DNA from: Hyphomicrobiaceae bacterium
GTDB lineage: Bacteria > Pseudomonadota > Alphaproteobacteria > Rhizobiales > Hyphomicrobiaceae
Reading direction: 5' to 3'
DNA length: 64,000 bases
Assembly: GCA_022844225.1 (NCBI GenBank)
Contig: JALHMC010000006.1
Span: forward strand, 62,001-126,000
Made by a program: the position numbers and the translations under genes. Shown in pieces: positions 18,047 through 25,877 of the stretch; position 1 is the stretch's first letter; the number at the start of each line of letters is the position of its first letter. Under the pieces are notes generated by a model. That model was given only the letters and a program-made list of their open reading frames with translations, was not told the origin of the DNA and did no database searches.

Positions 18047-18184
18047 TCACCACCAGAACGAGAAGCCGGTGCGATAGTACGGGCGGTATCCGTAAGTGCA
18101 ATAGCCGTAATATCCGTAGTGGCTGTAAGAGTAAGTCCGATAATAGTGTGGCCTGTCATAGTATCGGGGAGCATACCCGGCATA
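18047..18184 (-). pseudogene. Tyr/Gly-rich secreted protein remnant
   Basis: Read on the minus strand, this stretch gives 45 codons of extremely Tyr-rich sequence (APRYYDRPHYYRTYSYSHYG, then GYYGYCTYGYRPYYRTG and FSFWW) before TGA. An in-frame TAG at 18185-18187 cuts it from a short upstream piece (EAAPHAYRPH), and no signal peptide or start is found. It resembles the C-terminal regions of the two intact neighbours at 18237 and 18949. The ORF-track frames here (18004 and 18008) are in other frames and look like shadows. Confidence 0.45.
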
Positions 18185-18236
18185 CTAATGAGGCCGATAT
18201 GCGTGCGGTGCGGCTTCACCCGCACCGCCTCATAGC

Positions 18237-18560
18237 TTACCGACCGCGGTTGTTTCCAAATACGCGAGAACGATACGACTCCCCATAGGGGTAGTAGTTG
18301 AACCGCTCCCGGTAGTTGCCATAGCCGTAATAGCGGGGTCCGTAGCTGTAATAACCGGGCCCGCTGCGGTAGCCGTAATGGCGATGGCGCTTGTAGTATT
18401 GATGATTCCGCCAGAGATCGCGGGTGCTATGCACCTTCTCGATCGCTCCCGCCTCTACAGCGAGAGGCTTGCCGATTGAAGGTCCGGCGGCTTGGGCCGG
18501 AGCCCACGCTCCTGCCGTAAGTGTGAATACAAGGCCAACGGCCAGCAATCTCAGTCTCAT
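18237..18560 (-). CDS. Small secreted Tyr/Gly/Arg-rich protein
   Basis: 107 aa. The start is ATG 18560 on the minus strand with AAAGGAG upstream; the ORF-track start at 18617 is too long. A Sec signal peptide (MRLRLLAVGLVFTLTAGAWA, cleavage after AQA) is followed by a short linker with VEKVHSTRDL-like character and a low-complexity tail rich in Tyr, Gly, Arg and His (YKRHRHYGYRSGPGYYSYGP). Such proteins are common and mostly undescribed in Hyphomicrobiales. A cell-surface or metal-binding role is possible but not shown. Confidence 0.7.
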   Translation of the reverse strand: MRLRLLAVGLVFTLTAGAWAPAQAAGPSIGKPLAVEAGAIEKVHSTRDLWRNHQYYKRHRHYGYRSGPGYYSYGPRYYGYGNYRERFNYYPYGESYRSRVFGNNRGR

Positions 18561-18948
18561 CTCGGTCTCCTTTCGAGCAGCTTGCTTCGCTGCGGTCGAC
18601 ATCCCCTGCGGATGCAACGAGGCCGGGACCGAAAAGTTCGGAAATGAACGAGCCTTGAGAGTTTGCCGATTTCACGATGCCGTGAAAGTCCGCCCGCAAT
18701 GGAGATCGGTCACATCAGTCACAATGCGGCCGATCAGCAATAGGTGTCTAAACAGCCTCCAGTTTCAACTGGAGGCTCTAACGGGCACGATCAACAACGC
18801 CGGTGCCCTCCACGGTGACCGGAGTGCCGGTGCTGCAGATGGTTAGGCCGGTAGACCCGATAAGGCCGGGAAAATTAGTGCTCTCGACTTGCGTGCACAG
18901 CACCGGTCTAAAGTGACTGCGGATTGCCGAACGCGCGCGGTTCCCCGA
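18561..18948. other. Non-coding spacer with a perfect 10-bp inverted repeat
   Basis: 388 bases between two minus-strand small secreted protein genes. The plus-strand ORF-track frames here show no family features. The only structure I see is GCCTCCAGTT (18755-18764) and its exact complement AACTGGAGGC (18767-18776) around a two-base centre. It could be a terminator for the gene at 18949 or a palindromic binding site. No T-run follows on either strand. Confidence 0.45.
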
Positions 18949-19254
18949 CTACCAGCGGCGATAGTGGTGCCGATGTCTGTAGTGCTTACGATAATACGGG
19001 CGATGGTAGTACCGGCGCTTGTAGTAGTGCCTGGGCCGGTCATAGTAGCCGTAGATTCGCGGCACGCTGTAGCCATAATACGAACGGTAGTGGCGCCGAT
19101 GACGATAATGCACTTGCTCGACGGCGCTTGCTGCCTGGATTTGCCCACTTGTCACGACGGCCGCCGCCGCACCAGCGTTGGCCTGCGATGTCACGCCGCC
19201 GTAGCCGAACGCCGTGGCAATAGCCAACGCCGCGGCCAAGATGAAACGTCTCAT
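18949..19254 (-). CDS. Small secreted Tyr/His/Arg-rich protein
   Basis: 101 aa with a Sec signal peptide (MRRFILAAALAIATAFGYGG, cleavage near ANA). A short Ala/Val/Gln segment leads into a tail dominated by Tyr, Arg and His (HYRHRRHYRSYYGYSVPR, DRPRHYYKRRYYHRPYY), ending HHYRRW. GGAGG lies six bases upstream of the ATG. It shares architecture with the gene at 18237 and the fragment at 18047, although the tails are not simple copies. The strong positive charge suggests binding to an anionic surface polymer or nucleic acid; that is inference only. Confidence 0.7.
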   Translation of the reverse strand: MRRFILAAALAIATAFGYGGVTSQANAGAAAAVVTSGQIQAASAVEQVHYRHRRHYRSYYGYSVPRIYGYYDRPRHYYKRRYYHRPYYRKHYRHRHHYRRW

Positions 19255-19516
19255 TTAAGCCTCCAATTCAAATCCTCCCACGCCGGTCTGAGATTAAGTG
19301 AGATCGTCTCCAAAGCAAGACCTTGAACTCTCAATTCTATGGGGGTTGCGCCTTTTTAGTGAACAGAGTGGTCCTGGTAGACCGTAGTACTACCGAATGT
19401 CGGTTGCCCAACGAGCAGGACTTGACGCCACCCGTCGGGCAGCGCCCTATTCAAGGCCGCCGGGCCGCCCGTGTCATGCCCGCAAGCCAGCCGATCAAAG
19501 CCCGAGATGACGTGAG

Positions 19517-20770
19517 ATGAACGAAAGCCGCAGTACCAGAGGCGCGCTCGACGGCGTCCTCGTGATCGACTTCACCCAGATGCTGTCCGGCCCCTTCGCT
19601 GCAATGATGCTCGCAGACCAGGGCGCCCGGGTCATAAAGATCGAGCCGCCGGGCGGCGACCAGACGCGCAAGTTCGGGCCCTTCCGCCCCGGTCAGCTGA
19701 CGATGGCGGACGGGGGGTACGGCGGATATTTCGCCTCCACCAACCGCAACAAGGAAGGTCTTTGCGTCGACCTGAAGTCGGCGCAGGGTCGCGAGGTGAT
19801 CCGCCGCCTCGTCGCCAAGGCGGATATCGTCATCGAGAACTTTCGCTCGGGCGTCATGGAGCGCCTCGGCCTCGGCTACGAGGCGCTGGCCGAGATCAAT
19901 CCTCGTCTCGTCTATGGCGCCATTCGCGGCTTCGGCGATGCGCGGACGGGCAAGAGCCCCTACGGCGAATGGCCCGCCTACGACGTCGTCGCCCAGGCCA
20001 TGGGCGGCATCATGGGCATCACCTCAACGGAGCCGGGCGGCCAGCCGACCAAGATCGGCCCGGGCGTAGGCGATATCGTGCCCGCGATGCAATGCGCCTT
20101 CGGACTTGTCTCGGCGCTCTATCGGGCGCAAGCGACTGGCAAGGGTCAGTTCGTGGACGTGGCAATGGTCGATGGTGTACTGGCTCTGTGCGAGCGCATC
20201 GTATTCCAGCACGGTACCGACGGAACAGTGCCCGGTCCCGAGGGCAACAGCCATCCGCTGCTGATTCCCTACGGCCTCTTCCCCGCGAAGGACGGATGGG
20301 TAGCGATCGGCTGCCCCCACGACGAGTTCTGGCGGCTTCTCGCCCGCGAGATGGGGCGTAACGATCTCGCCGAGGACCCGCGCTATCAAACGACGCCGCA
20401 GAGGCTAGCCTTGCGTGCCGAGGTCGAAGGCGCGGTCTCGTCCTGGACGAGCGCTCGCACCAAGGCCGAGATCGCGGCCGTGCTCGGCGGCAAGGTGCCG
20501 TTCGGCCCGGTGCTCCGGGTCGACGAGATCTTCGCGGATGGGCATACGGCGGCGCGCGGTATGCTGGCGAGCGTCGAGCTCCCCGGTGTGCCGGACCACC
20601 CCCTCGTGATCGCGGACACGGCCGTCAAGATGACCGGCACGCCGGGCGGCGTGAGGGTGCGTGCGCCCCTGGTCGGGGAGCACACCGCCCAGGTTTTGGC
20701 CGATGTCGGATATACGTCGACCGAGATCAAAGCGCTGACTGGCTCCGGCGGAGCATGTCGGGCGAAATGA
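19517..20770 (+). CDS. CaiB/BaiF family CoA transferase (class III)
   Basis: 417-aa CoA transferase that moves CoA between carboxylic acids. The N-terminal signature DGVLVIDFTQMLSGPFAAMM is followed by ADQGARVIKIEPPGGDQTR, STNRNKEGLCVDLKS and IENFRSGVMERLGLGYE. The catalytic Asp is D219 in VDVAMVDGVL. The length fits the family. No CoA ligase is present in the window, so this enzyme is a plausible entry point for CoA activation. It lies 47 bases upstream of the AbrB-like membrane protein, a common pairing that hints at uptake and activation of one carboxylate. Confidence 0.93.
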   Translation: MNESRSTRGALDGVLVIDFTQMLSGPFAAMMLADQGARVIKIEPPGGDQTRKFGPFRPGQLTMADGGYGGYFASTNRNKEGLCVDLKSAQGREVIRRLVAKADIVIENFRSGVMERLGLGYEALAEINPRLVYGAIRGFGDARTGKSPYGEWPAYDVVAQAMGGIMGITSTEPGGQPTKIGPGVGDIVPAMQCAFGLVSALYRAQATGKGQFVDVAMVDGVLALCERIVFQHGTDGTVPGPEGNSHPLLIPYGLFPAKDGWVAIGCPHDEFWRLLAREMGRNDLAEDPRYQTTPQRLALRAEVEGAVSSWTSARTKAEIAAVLGGKVPFGPVLRVDEIFADGHTAARGMLASVELPGVPDHPLVIADTAVKMTGTPGGVRVRAPLVGEHTAQVLADVGYTSTEIKALTGSGGACRAK

Positions 20771-20816
20771 AGGGTTTGCGGCTCGAGGTCCGAAAGAGCA
20801 CGGCGCGGGGGCCGAG

Positions 20817-21914
20817 ATGAGCAGCGCAACCGGGAGGCTGGCGGGGAGATCGGCTGCGGTTCAGTGGCTGGCGCTGCTTGTTCTGTCGTTGGCCTTCGTC
20901 GCAATCGCCCTTGCGGTGCGCCTGCCGGCCGCGCTGATGATCGGACCGATGGTCGCCGCGATCCTGATAGGCACGTCCGATGGCACGATCCGAGTGCCGA
21001 TGCGCCCGATGATCGCCGTACAGGGCGTGATCGGCTTCCTGATGGGCCGCGCGATTCCGCTGACCTTCCTCGAGGATCTGGCGCGCGACTGGCCGTTGCT
21101 GCTGATGGGCCTCGCGGGGGTCATCGTGGCGGCGAGCGTCATCGGACTAGCGCTGACCCGTTGGGGCGGGCTCCCTGGGACGACAGGCGTCTGGGGCATC
21201 TCCGCCGGCGCCTCGACGCCGATGATCATCATGTCCGAGCAGTACGGCGGCGACCCGCGCATCGTCGCGGTGATGCAACAGATCCGCATCATCCTGGTGA
21301 TTGCCATAGCTGCCCTCGTCGCGCGCATCTGGACTCCGTCCACCGCCGTGCAGGCGATGCAAACCGCGTGGTTCCCGGCAGTGCCGTGGCTCGCCTTTCT
21401 CGCCAGCGTCGGTCTTGCGGTGGCCAGCGCCTTTCTCGCGGCCTGGCTGCGTGTCCCGGCCGGCCCGATGCTGGTTCCGCTGGCGCTGGCGGTGGTGCTG
21501 CAGGAGACCGGGCTGCTGATGATCGAGCTGCATCCGGTGCTGCTTGCCGCGTGCTACGCGGTTGTCGGTTGGAACGTGGGCTTGCGCTTCACGCGCCCCA
21601 TCGTCTGGTACGCCTTCCGCGCTCTGCCGATCATTCTGGCCGCGACGTTCGCGCTGATCGCGGCGTGCGGCCTGCTTGCCTGGGCCATGGTGATCTTCGG
21701 CGACGTCGACCCTTTGACGGCGTTCCTGGCGACGAGCCCCGGTGGCGCCGATACGATCGCCATCATCGCCGCATCGAGCGCCGTCGACATGCGTTTCGTG
21801 ATGGCCATGCAGACCACACGACTTGTCGTGGTGCTGCTGATGGCGCCGGGCCTGTCGCGGCTGCTGGCGCGGTGGGCGGGCAGCGGCAATGGCGCATCGC
21901 CACCGCCGCCGTGA
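20817..21914 (+). CDS. AbrB family membrane protein (PF05145)
   Basis: 365-aa polytopic membrane protein made of two homologous halves. Half one contains MIGPMVAAILIG, VQGVIGFLMGRAI and PGTTGVWGISAGASTPMIIM; half two contains GPMLVPLALAVVLQETG and LATSPGGADTIAIIAASSAVD. These duplicated motifs identify the family once mislabelled 'ammonia monooxygenase'. Its function is unproven; a regulatory or transport role is assumed. It is co-oriented with the CoA transferase and probably in the same operon. Confidence 0.88.
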   Translation: MSSATGRLAGRSAAVQWLALLVLSLAFVAIALAVRLPAALMIGPMVAAILIGTSDGTIRVPMRPMIAVQGVIGFLMGRAIPLTFLEDLARDWPLLLMGLAGVIVAASVIGLALTRWGGLPGTTGVWGISAGASTPMIIMSEQYGGDPRIVAVMQQIRIILVIAIAALVARIWTPSTAVQAMQTAWFPAVPWLAFLASVGLAVASAFLAAWLRVPAGPMLVPLALAVVLQETGLLMIELHPVLLAACYAVVGWNVGLRFTRPIVWYAFRALPIILAATFALIAACGLLAWAMVIFGDVDPLTAFLATSPGGADTIAIIAASSAVDMRFVMAMQTTRLVVVLLMAPGLSRLLARWAGSGNGASPPPP

Positions 21915-21927
21915 CCGTCACCTGTCT

Positions 21928-22695
21928 TTAAATCGTCCGGTAACCGCCGTCGGCCATGACGATGGTGCCGGTGACGTACTGCGAGAGGTCCGAGGCGAGG
22001 AACACTGCGGGGCCGACGATGTCCTCGGGTTTGCCCGGCCGGCCGAGCGGCGTGTGGTCGAGGAAGATCCGCACCAGCTCCGGGTTGTTGGCGCGCGCCT
22101 GGGCGTTGAGCGGCGTCTCGATCAGGCCGGGACCGATGGCGTTGCAGCGCACACCGAACTTGCCGAGCTCGGCGGCCATGGCCTTGGTGAAGCCCAGGAC
22201 ACCATGTTTCGAGGTGGTGTAGGCCGCCGAGTTGGGCGTGCGCACATGCACGAACGACTGGATCGAGCCGATGTTGACGATCCGCCCCTTGGTCTCGCGG
22301 AGTGCGGGCAGGAACGCGTGCGTGACGTTGAACACGCCCATCACGTTGATGGAAATGATGTCGTCCCAGTCCTTGAACACGGCCGCGTCGTCGCCCGTGA
22401 TCGGGTTGCGCCGGTTGATGCCCGCGTTGTTGACGAGGATCGAGACGGGTCCAACCTTTGTGGTGACCTCGTCTGCAATCTTGTGCGCGGCCTCGCGGTC
22501 GGTGACGTCGAGCCTGAACACGTCGGCCTTGCCGCCCGCCGCCGTGATGAGGCGTTGCGTCTCCTTCGCGCCCTCCGGGTCTGCATCGAGAATGACAATG
22601 CGCGCGCCTTCACGGGCATAGCCTTCGGCGATGGCCCGCCCGATGCCGGACCCGGCACCCGTGATGGCGGCGATGTGGTTGGTGAGTAGGGGCAT
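21928..22695 (-). CDS. Short-chain dehydrogenase/reductase (SDR)
   Basis: 255-aa classical SDR. The motif TGAGSGIG is at residues 12-19, an acidic residue (LDAD) after strand 2 suggests NAD preference, NNAG is at 89-92, Ser144 (NIGSIQS), Tyr159 and Lys163 (YTTSK). The C-terminus SQYVTGTIVMADGGYRTI is typical of the gluconate 5-dehydrogenase/2-deoxy-gluconate dehydrogenase group. It converges with the AbrB gene. The substrate is likely a sugar acid or similar hydroxy-acid, by family resemblance only. Confidence 0.92.
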   Translation of the reverse strand: MPLLTNHIAAITGAGSGIGRAIAEGYAREGARIVILDADPEGAKETQRLITAAGGKADVFRLDVTDREAAHKIADEVTTKVGPVSILVNNAGINRRNPITGDDAAVFKDWDDIISINVMGVFNVTHAFLPALRETKGRIVNIGSIQSFVHVRTPNSAAYTTSKHGVLGFTKAMAAELGKFGVRCNAIGPGLIETPLNAQARANNPELVRIFLDHTPLGRPGKPEDIVGPAVFLASDLSQYVTGTIVMADGGYRTI

Positions 22696-22744
22696 GGGGT
22701 GGGCTCCTTGGAGATGTGCAGTAGAAAGTTACCAAGAGCTACCT

Positions 22745-23164
22745 TTAGCTCCTGGCGAGGGAATGCCAGATCCAAGCCGCCGCAGACACGATGCCGCCTA
22801 TCACTAACCCGGCGATATCAAAGTTGGCCGCCTTATCTCCGAGCACAAAATTTCTGCCAGCGAAGCTCACTATGGCAGTCGCGATCCCAGCTGTGGTCCA
22901 GACAATTGCGACGGCTAAGCACAGCGTTCGATAGAAAACATTGAGGCGAAACCGCTCGCGCGCTAGCTCGAGGAGCACTAGCGGCCAGCAAAGCCCCACT
23001 AACGACACAACAACCCCAAAGACCAAAGTGGCTGCTCTTGCACCATAGGATTGTGGCACCAGCTTTGCGACGTCGGCGGCAACTATTTGGATGGCCGCGC
23101 AGGCCACCAAAAACATCGCCAACATGCACAGCCTTATCCAACTCTCGCGGCTCATGGCGAGCAT
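22745..23164 (-). CDS. Hypothetical four-helix membrane protein
   Basis: 139 aa with four clear hydrophobic segments: residues about 12-30 (LCMLAMFLVACAAIQIVAA), 45-65 (TLVFGVVVSLVGLCWPLVLL), 80-100 (LCLAVAIVWTTAGIATAIV) and 115-133. I do not recognise a family. The start could be ATG 23164 or ATG 23155; neither has a strong ribosome-binding site. Base usage is lower in GC than its neighbours, which could mean later acquisition. It lies between an SDR and a palindromic repeat. Confidence 0.55.
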   Translation of the reverse strand: MLAMSRESWIRLCMLAMFLVACAAIQIVAADVAKLVPQSYGARAATLVFGVVVSLVGLCWPLVLLELARERFRLNVFYRTLCLAVAIVWTTAGIATAIVSFAGRNFVLGDKAANFDIAGLVIGGIVSAAAWIWHSLARS

Positions 23165-23249
23165 GCCTACGAACTAAAGTCGGCAAAGCGTTGTCGGCGT
23201 GTGCTACTCCACAGCGTTATTTTCCGGTGCTTGAAACTGGCTTGGGTGT

Positions 23250-23387
23250 CTTCCCGGTGCTTGTCACCGGGACCCATCGGGCCGCAGGCGCATGGGCGGA
23301 TGTTGAGTTTGAAAGCGTCACTTTGTCCTTCGGATGCTCGACCCGGACTCGTGGTTGGATGGGTCCCGGCAACACGTGCCGGGATGA
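23250..23387. repeat. Palindromic intergenic element with about 30-bp imperfect terminal inverted repeats
   Basis: The left arm at 23250-23279 (containing CACCGGGACCCATC) and the right arm at 23358-23387 (GATGGGTCCCGGCAACACG...) are near-complementary over 30 bases, with about seven mismatches. About 78 bases separate them. Each arm also contains its own small CCGG-type hairpin. This is the form of REP/MITE-like elements scattered between genes in many alphaproteobacteria. No coding signal is seen within it. Confidence 0.6.
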
Positions 23388-23399
23388 CAGACTGAGGGC

Positions 23400-24635
23400 T
23401 TACTTCGCCTTCCCCGTCGGCACTTTGTTGAACGGCACGTCCTTGTCGACGCGCACGTCGGCCGGCAAGCCCAGCACGCGCTCGGCGATGATGTTGCGCA
23501 TGATCTCGTCCGAGCCGCCGGCAATCCGCGCCGAGGGCGAGGTCATCAGCGTCTGGTGGAAGAGGGCGGCCATCGGCGCCACCTCGGGATCGGTGATGAC
23601 GCCGCCCTGCTCGAGCACGTCGAGCGCCATCGCGGACATGTTCTGGAGCTTCGGCCCAGTCACCAGCTTGCCGATTGAACTCTCAGGACCCGGCGTGTCG
23701 CCGCGCGAGAGCGCCGTCATGGTGCGGAAGTGCGAATACTTGAGGCCGCGGCTCGCCACGTACCAGTCGGCGATTTTGTCGCGAACAGTCGGGTTCTTGA
23801 GCGCCGGGCCGTCCTCCAGCTCGATGCCGCGGGCAAGCTCGAGGAACTCGTCGACGTCGACGCCTGCGCGTCCGCCGATCGTGAAGCGCTCGTTCATCAG
23901 CGTTGTCAACGACACCTTCCAGCCGTCACCGACCTTGCCGAGGCGCTGGCTGTCGGGAATGCGCACGTTGTTGAAGAACACCTCGTTGAAGTGCGAGGCG
24001 CCCGAGATCTGCTTGATGCCGCGGATCTCGACGCCGGGTGAGCGCATGTCGAGGAAGAAGTAGGTGAGGCCCTTGTGCTTCGGCGCGTCGAAGTCGGACC
24101 GTGTGACGATGACGCCGTACTGGCAATAGTGGGCGCCGCTGGTCCAGATCTTCTGGCCGTTGATGACCCAGTCATCGCCGTCGCGGACGGCGCTGGTGCG
24201 TAGCGCCGCGAGGTCCGAGCCGCCCGCCGGCTCGGAAAAGAGCTGGCACCAGACCTCCTCGCCCTTGAGCGCGGTGACGGCGTAGCGGTCGCGCTGGGCC
24301 TGCGTACCCCAGGTGCAAACGGTTGGAATGCACATGCCGAGGCCGATCTCGTAGATGCCGCGCGGCACCGAGAACTGGGCCTCCTCCTGGTCGTAGATCA
24401 CCTGGTTGATCGCTGAGAGGCCCTGTCCGCCCCACTCCTTGGGCCACGTGATGCCGGCGAAACCCGCCGCGTGTTTCTTCTTCTGCCAGTCGCGCGCCTC
24501 GGCGAGCACGTCCTCGGTGGCATGCGCCGCGCGGTAGAGCATGCCCTTGCCGGTGCGCGGCTTGGCGTTTGTGGTCAGGAAGGCGCGAGCGCTGGCGCGA
24601 TACTCGGCTTCTTCCTTGGTGTCCTCGAAGTCCAT
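23400..24635 (-). CDS. Acyl-CoA dehydrogenase, large (catalytic-Glu) subunit type
   Basis: 411 aa from ATG 24635 (GGAGAG upstream); the ORF-track frame to 25106 runs into the next gene. It starts MDFEDTKEEAEYRASARAFL and has the motifs LFSEPAGGSDLAALRTSAVR, INGQKIWTSGAHY and SHFNEVFFNNVRIPDSQ. A candidate catalytic Glu is in LMNERFTIGG, and the C-terminus carries AGGSDEIMRNIIAERVLGL. The Q-x-H-G-G-x-G flavin loop is absent, as in the large subunits of heteromeric steroid-type dehydrogenases. The gene downstream of its promoter, at 24703, has that loop and lies 67 bases away, so the two probably form one alpha2beta2 enzyme. Confidence 0.92.
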   Translation of the reverse strand: MDFEDTKEEAEYRASARAFLTTNAKPRTGKGMLYRAAHATEDVLAEARDWQKKKHAAGFAGITWPKEWGGQGLSAINQVIYDQEEAQFSVPRGIYEIGLGMCIPTVCTWGTQAQRDRYAVTALKGEEVWCQLFSEPAGGSDLAALRTSAVRDGDDWVINGQKIWTSGAHYCQYGVIVTRSDFDAPKHKGLTYFFLDMRSPGVEIRGIKQISGASHFNEVFFNNVRIPDSQRLGKVGDGWKVSLTTLMNERFTIGGRAGVDVDEFLELARGIELEDGPALKNPTVRDKIADWYVASRGLKYSHFRTMTALSRGDTPGPESSIGKLVTGPKLQNMSAMALDVLEQGGVITDPEVAPMAALFHQTLMTSPSARIAGGSDEIMRNIIAERVLGLPADVRVDKDVPFNKVPTGKAK

Positions 24636-24702
24636 TGGGTGTCTCTCCGTTGCGAGAGTGGAATTGAAGTGATGGCGCAAAGCGCGCCGTCGTATCGCGC
24701 GA

Positions 24703-25818
24703 TCAGCCCGGCGCGTTGGCGCTCTCGAGCTCGGAGACAAGACGCTCCTTCCAGAGGCGGGTCGAACCGTTGGCGACGGCGAGCACCTTGGCGCGGCGAT
24801 AGTAGAGGTGGCAGTCGAAGGCCCAGGTGAAACCCATGCCGCCGTGCACTTGGATGTTCTCTTTCGCCGCCAGCCAGAACGCTTCGTTGGCGGAGACACG
24901 GGCCGTGGCAGCGGCGAGGGCAAGCTGCGGCGCGTTCTTCGACAAGGCCCAGGCCCCATAGTACGCATTGGAGCGGGCCAGCTCCGTCGCGACGTAGACG
25001 TCGGCGAGCTTGTGTTTGATCGCCTGGAACGAGCCGATCGGCCGGCCGAAGGCATAGCGCTCGAGCGCATAGTCGCGTGCCATCTCGAGGCAGCGCTGTG
25101 CACCACCGACCTGCTCGAAGGCCATCAGAATGGCGGCGCGCTGCTCGATGAGCGCGAGCAACCGCTCACCGTCACCGGCGGCGCCGAGCAATTCGCCAGG
25201 GACGTTGGCGAACGTGAGGCGCGCCTGCTTGCGGCTTTCGTCGAGCGTTTCCACATGCTCGCGCTTGACGCCGGCATGGCTGAGGTCAGCGAGCACGAGG
25301 CCGATACCGCGGTCCGTCTGCGCGACGACGACGGCAAGGTTGGCGGCCGTGCCGTCCGGAACGGGCAGCTTCTCGCCGTTGAGCACGCCGTTGCGGAACG
25401 TGGTGCGGACGCGCTTCGGCGTCGCCTTGCCAGGTCCCTCCGCGAGGGCGAACGTACCGATGAACTCGCCCTTGGCGATTTTCGGCAGCCAAGCCTTCTT
25501 TTGCGCATCGGAGCCGCCGGCCATCAGGGCCTCGGCAGCGAAATACATCGTCGATGCGAAGGGGACCGGCGCCAGCGAGCGACCGATTTCTTCAGCGAGC
25601 ACGCAAAGCCCCAGCGCGCCCATGCCCGCGCCGCCCAGTTCTTCCGGGATCGAGGCGCCGGTCCAGCCCATGGCAGCCATCTCGTTCCACAGCGCCTTGT
25701 CGTAGCCGTCCGGTCCCTCGAGAACGCGGCGCACGACCTCGGGCGAGGACTTGTCGTCGAGGAACTTGCGCGCCTCGTCCTTCAGGAGCTTCAGGTCGTC
25801 GCTGAAATCGAAATTCAT
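24703..25818 (-). CDS. Acyl-CoA dehydrogenase, small (FAD-loop) subunit type
   Basis: 371 aa from ATG 25818 behind GAGGAGGAG. It begins MNFDFSDDLKLLKDEARKFL; GWTGASIPEELGGAGMG marks the N-domain, YAFGRPIGSFQAIKHKLADV the helix G/H region, and IQVHGGMGFTWAFDCHLYYR the flavin-contact loop. The C-terminal catalytic motif is replaced by LAVANGSTRLWKE, and no Glu stands at the IVD-like position. It complements the gene at 23400. The operon order on the minus strand is ECH, this gene, large subunit. Confidence 0.92.
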   Translation of the reverse strand: MNFDFSDDLKLLKDEARKFLDDKSSPEVVRRVLEGPDGYDKALWNEMAAMGWTGASIPEELGGAGMGALGLCVLAEEIGRSLAPVPFASTMYFAAEALMAGGSDAQKKAWLPKIAKGEFIGTFALAEGPGKATPKRVRTTFRNGVLNGEKLPVPDGTAANLAVVVAQTDRGIGLVLADLSHAGVKREHVETLDESRKQARLTFANVPGELLGAAGDGERLLALIEQRAAILMAFEQVGGAQRCLEMARDYALERYAFGRPIGSFQAIKHKLADVYVATELARSNAYYGAWALSKNAPQLALAAATARVSANEAFWLAAKENIQVHGGMGFTWAFDCHLYYRRAKVLAVANGSTRLWKERLVSELESANAPG

Positions 25819-25834
25819 GGGGTCTCCTCCTCGT

Positions 25835-25869
25835 CCTCTCCCCAGGGACAGTGCAGATTTGGGGCGAGG
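25835..25869. repeat. Imperfect CCTCTCCCCA hairpin between ECH and acyl-CoA dehydrogenase genes
   Basis: CCTCTCCCCA (25835-25844) pairs with TGGGGCGAGG (25860-25869) with one mismatch. It falls in the 59-base gap between the ECH stop and the dehydrogenase start. The arm sequence resembles the perfect CCCTCTCCCC hairpin at 49687, suggesting copies of one dispersed element. Confidence 0.45.
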
Positions 25870-25877
25870 GAACGTGT

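Noticed and set aside
18004-18235. 73- and 75-codon frames on both strands downstream of the dehydratase beta gene
   Set aside because: A third frame on the minus strand shows the Tyr-rich pattern of the neighbours, so these are shadows of a degenerate gene.
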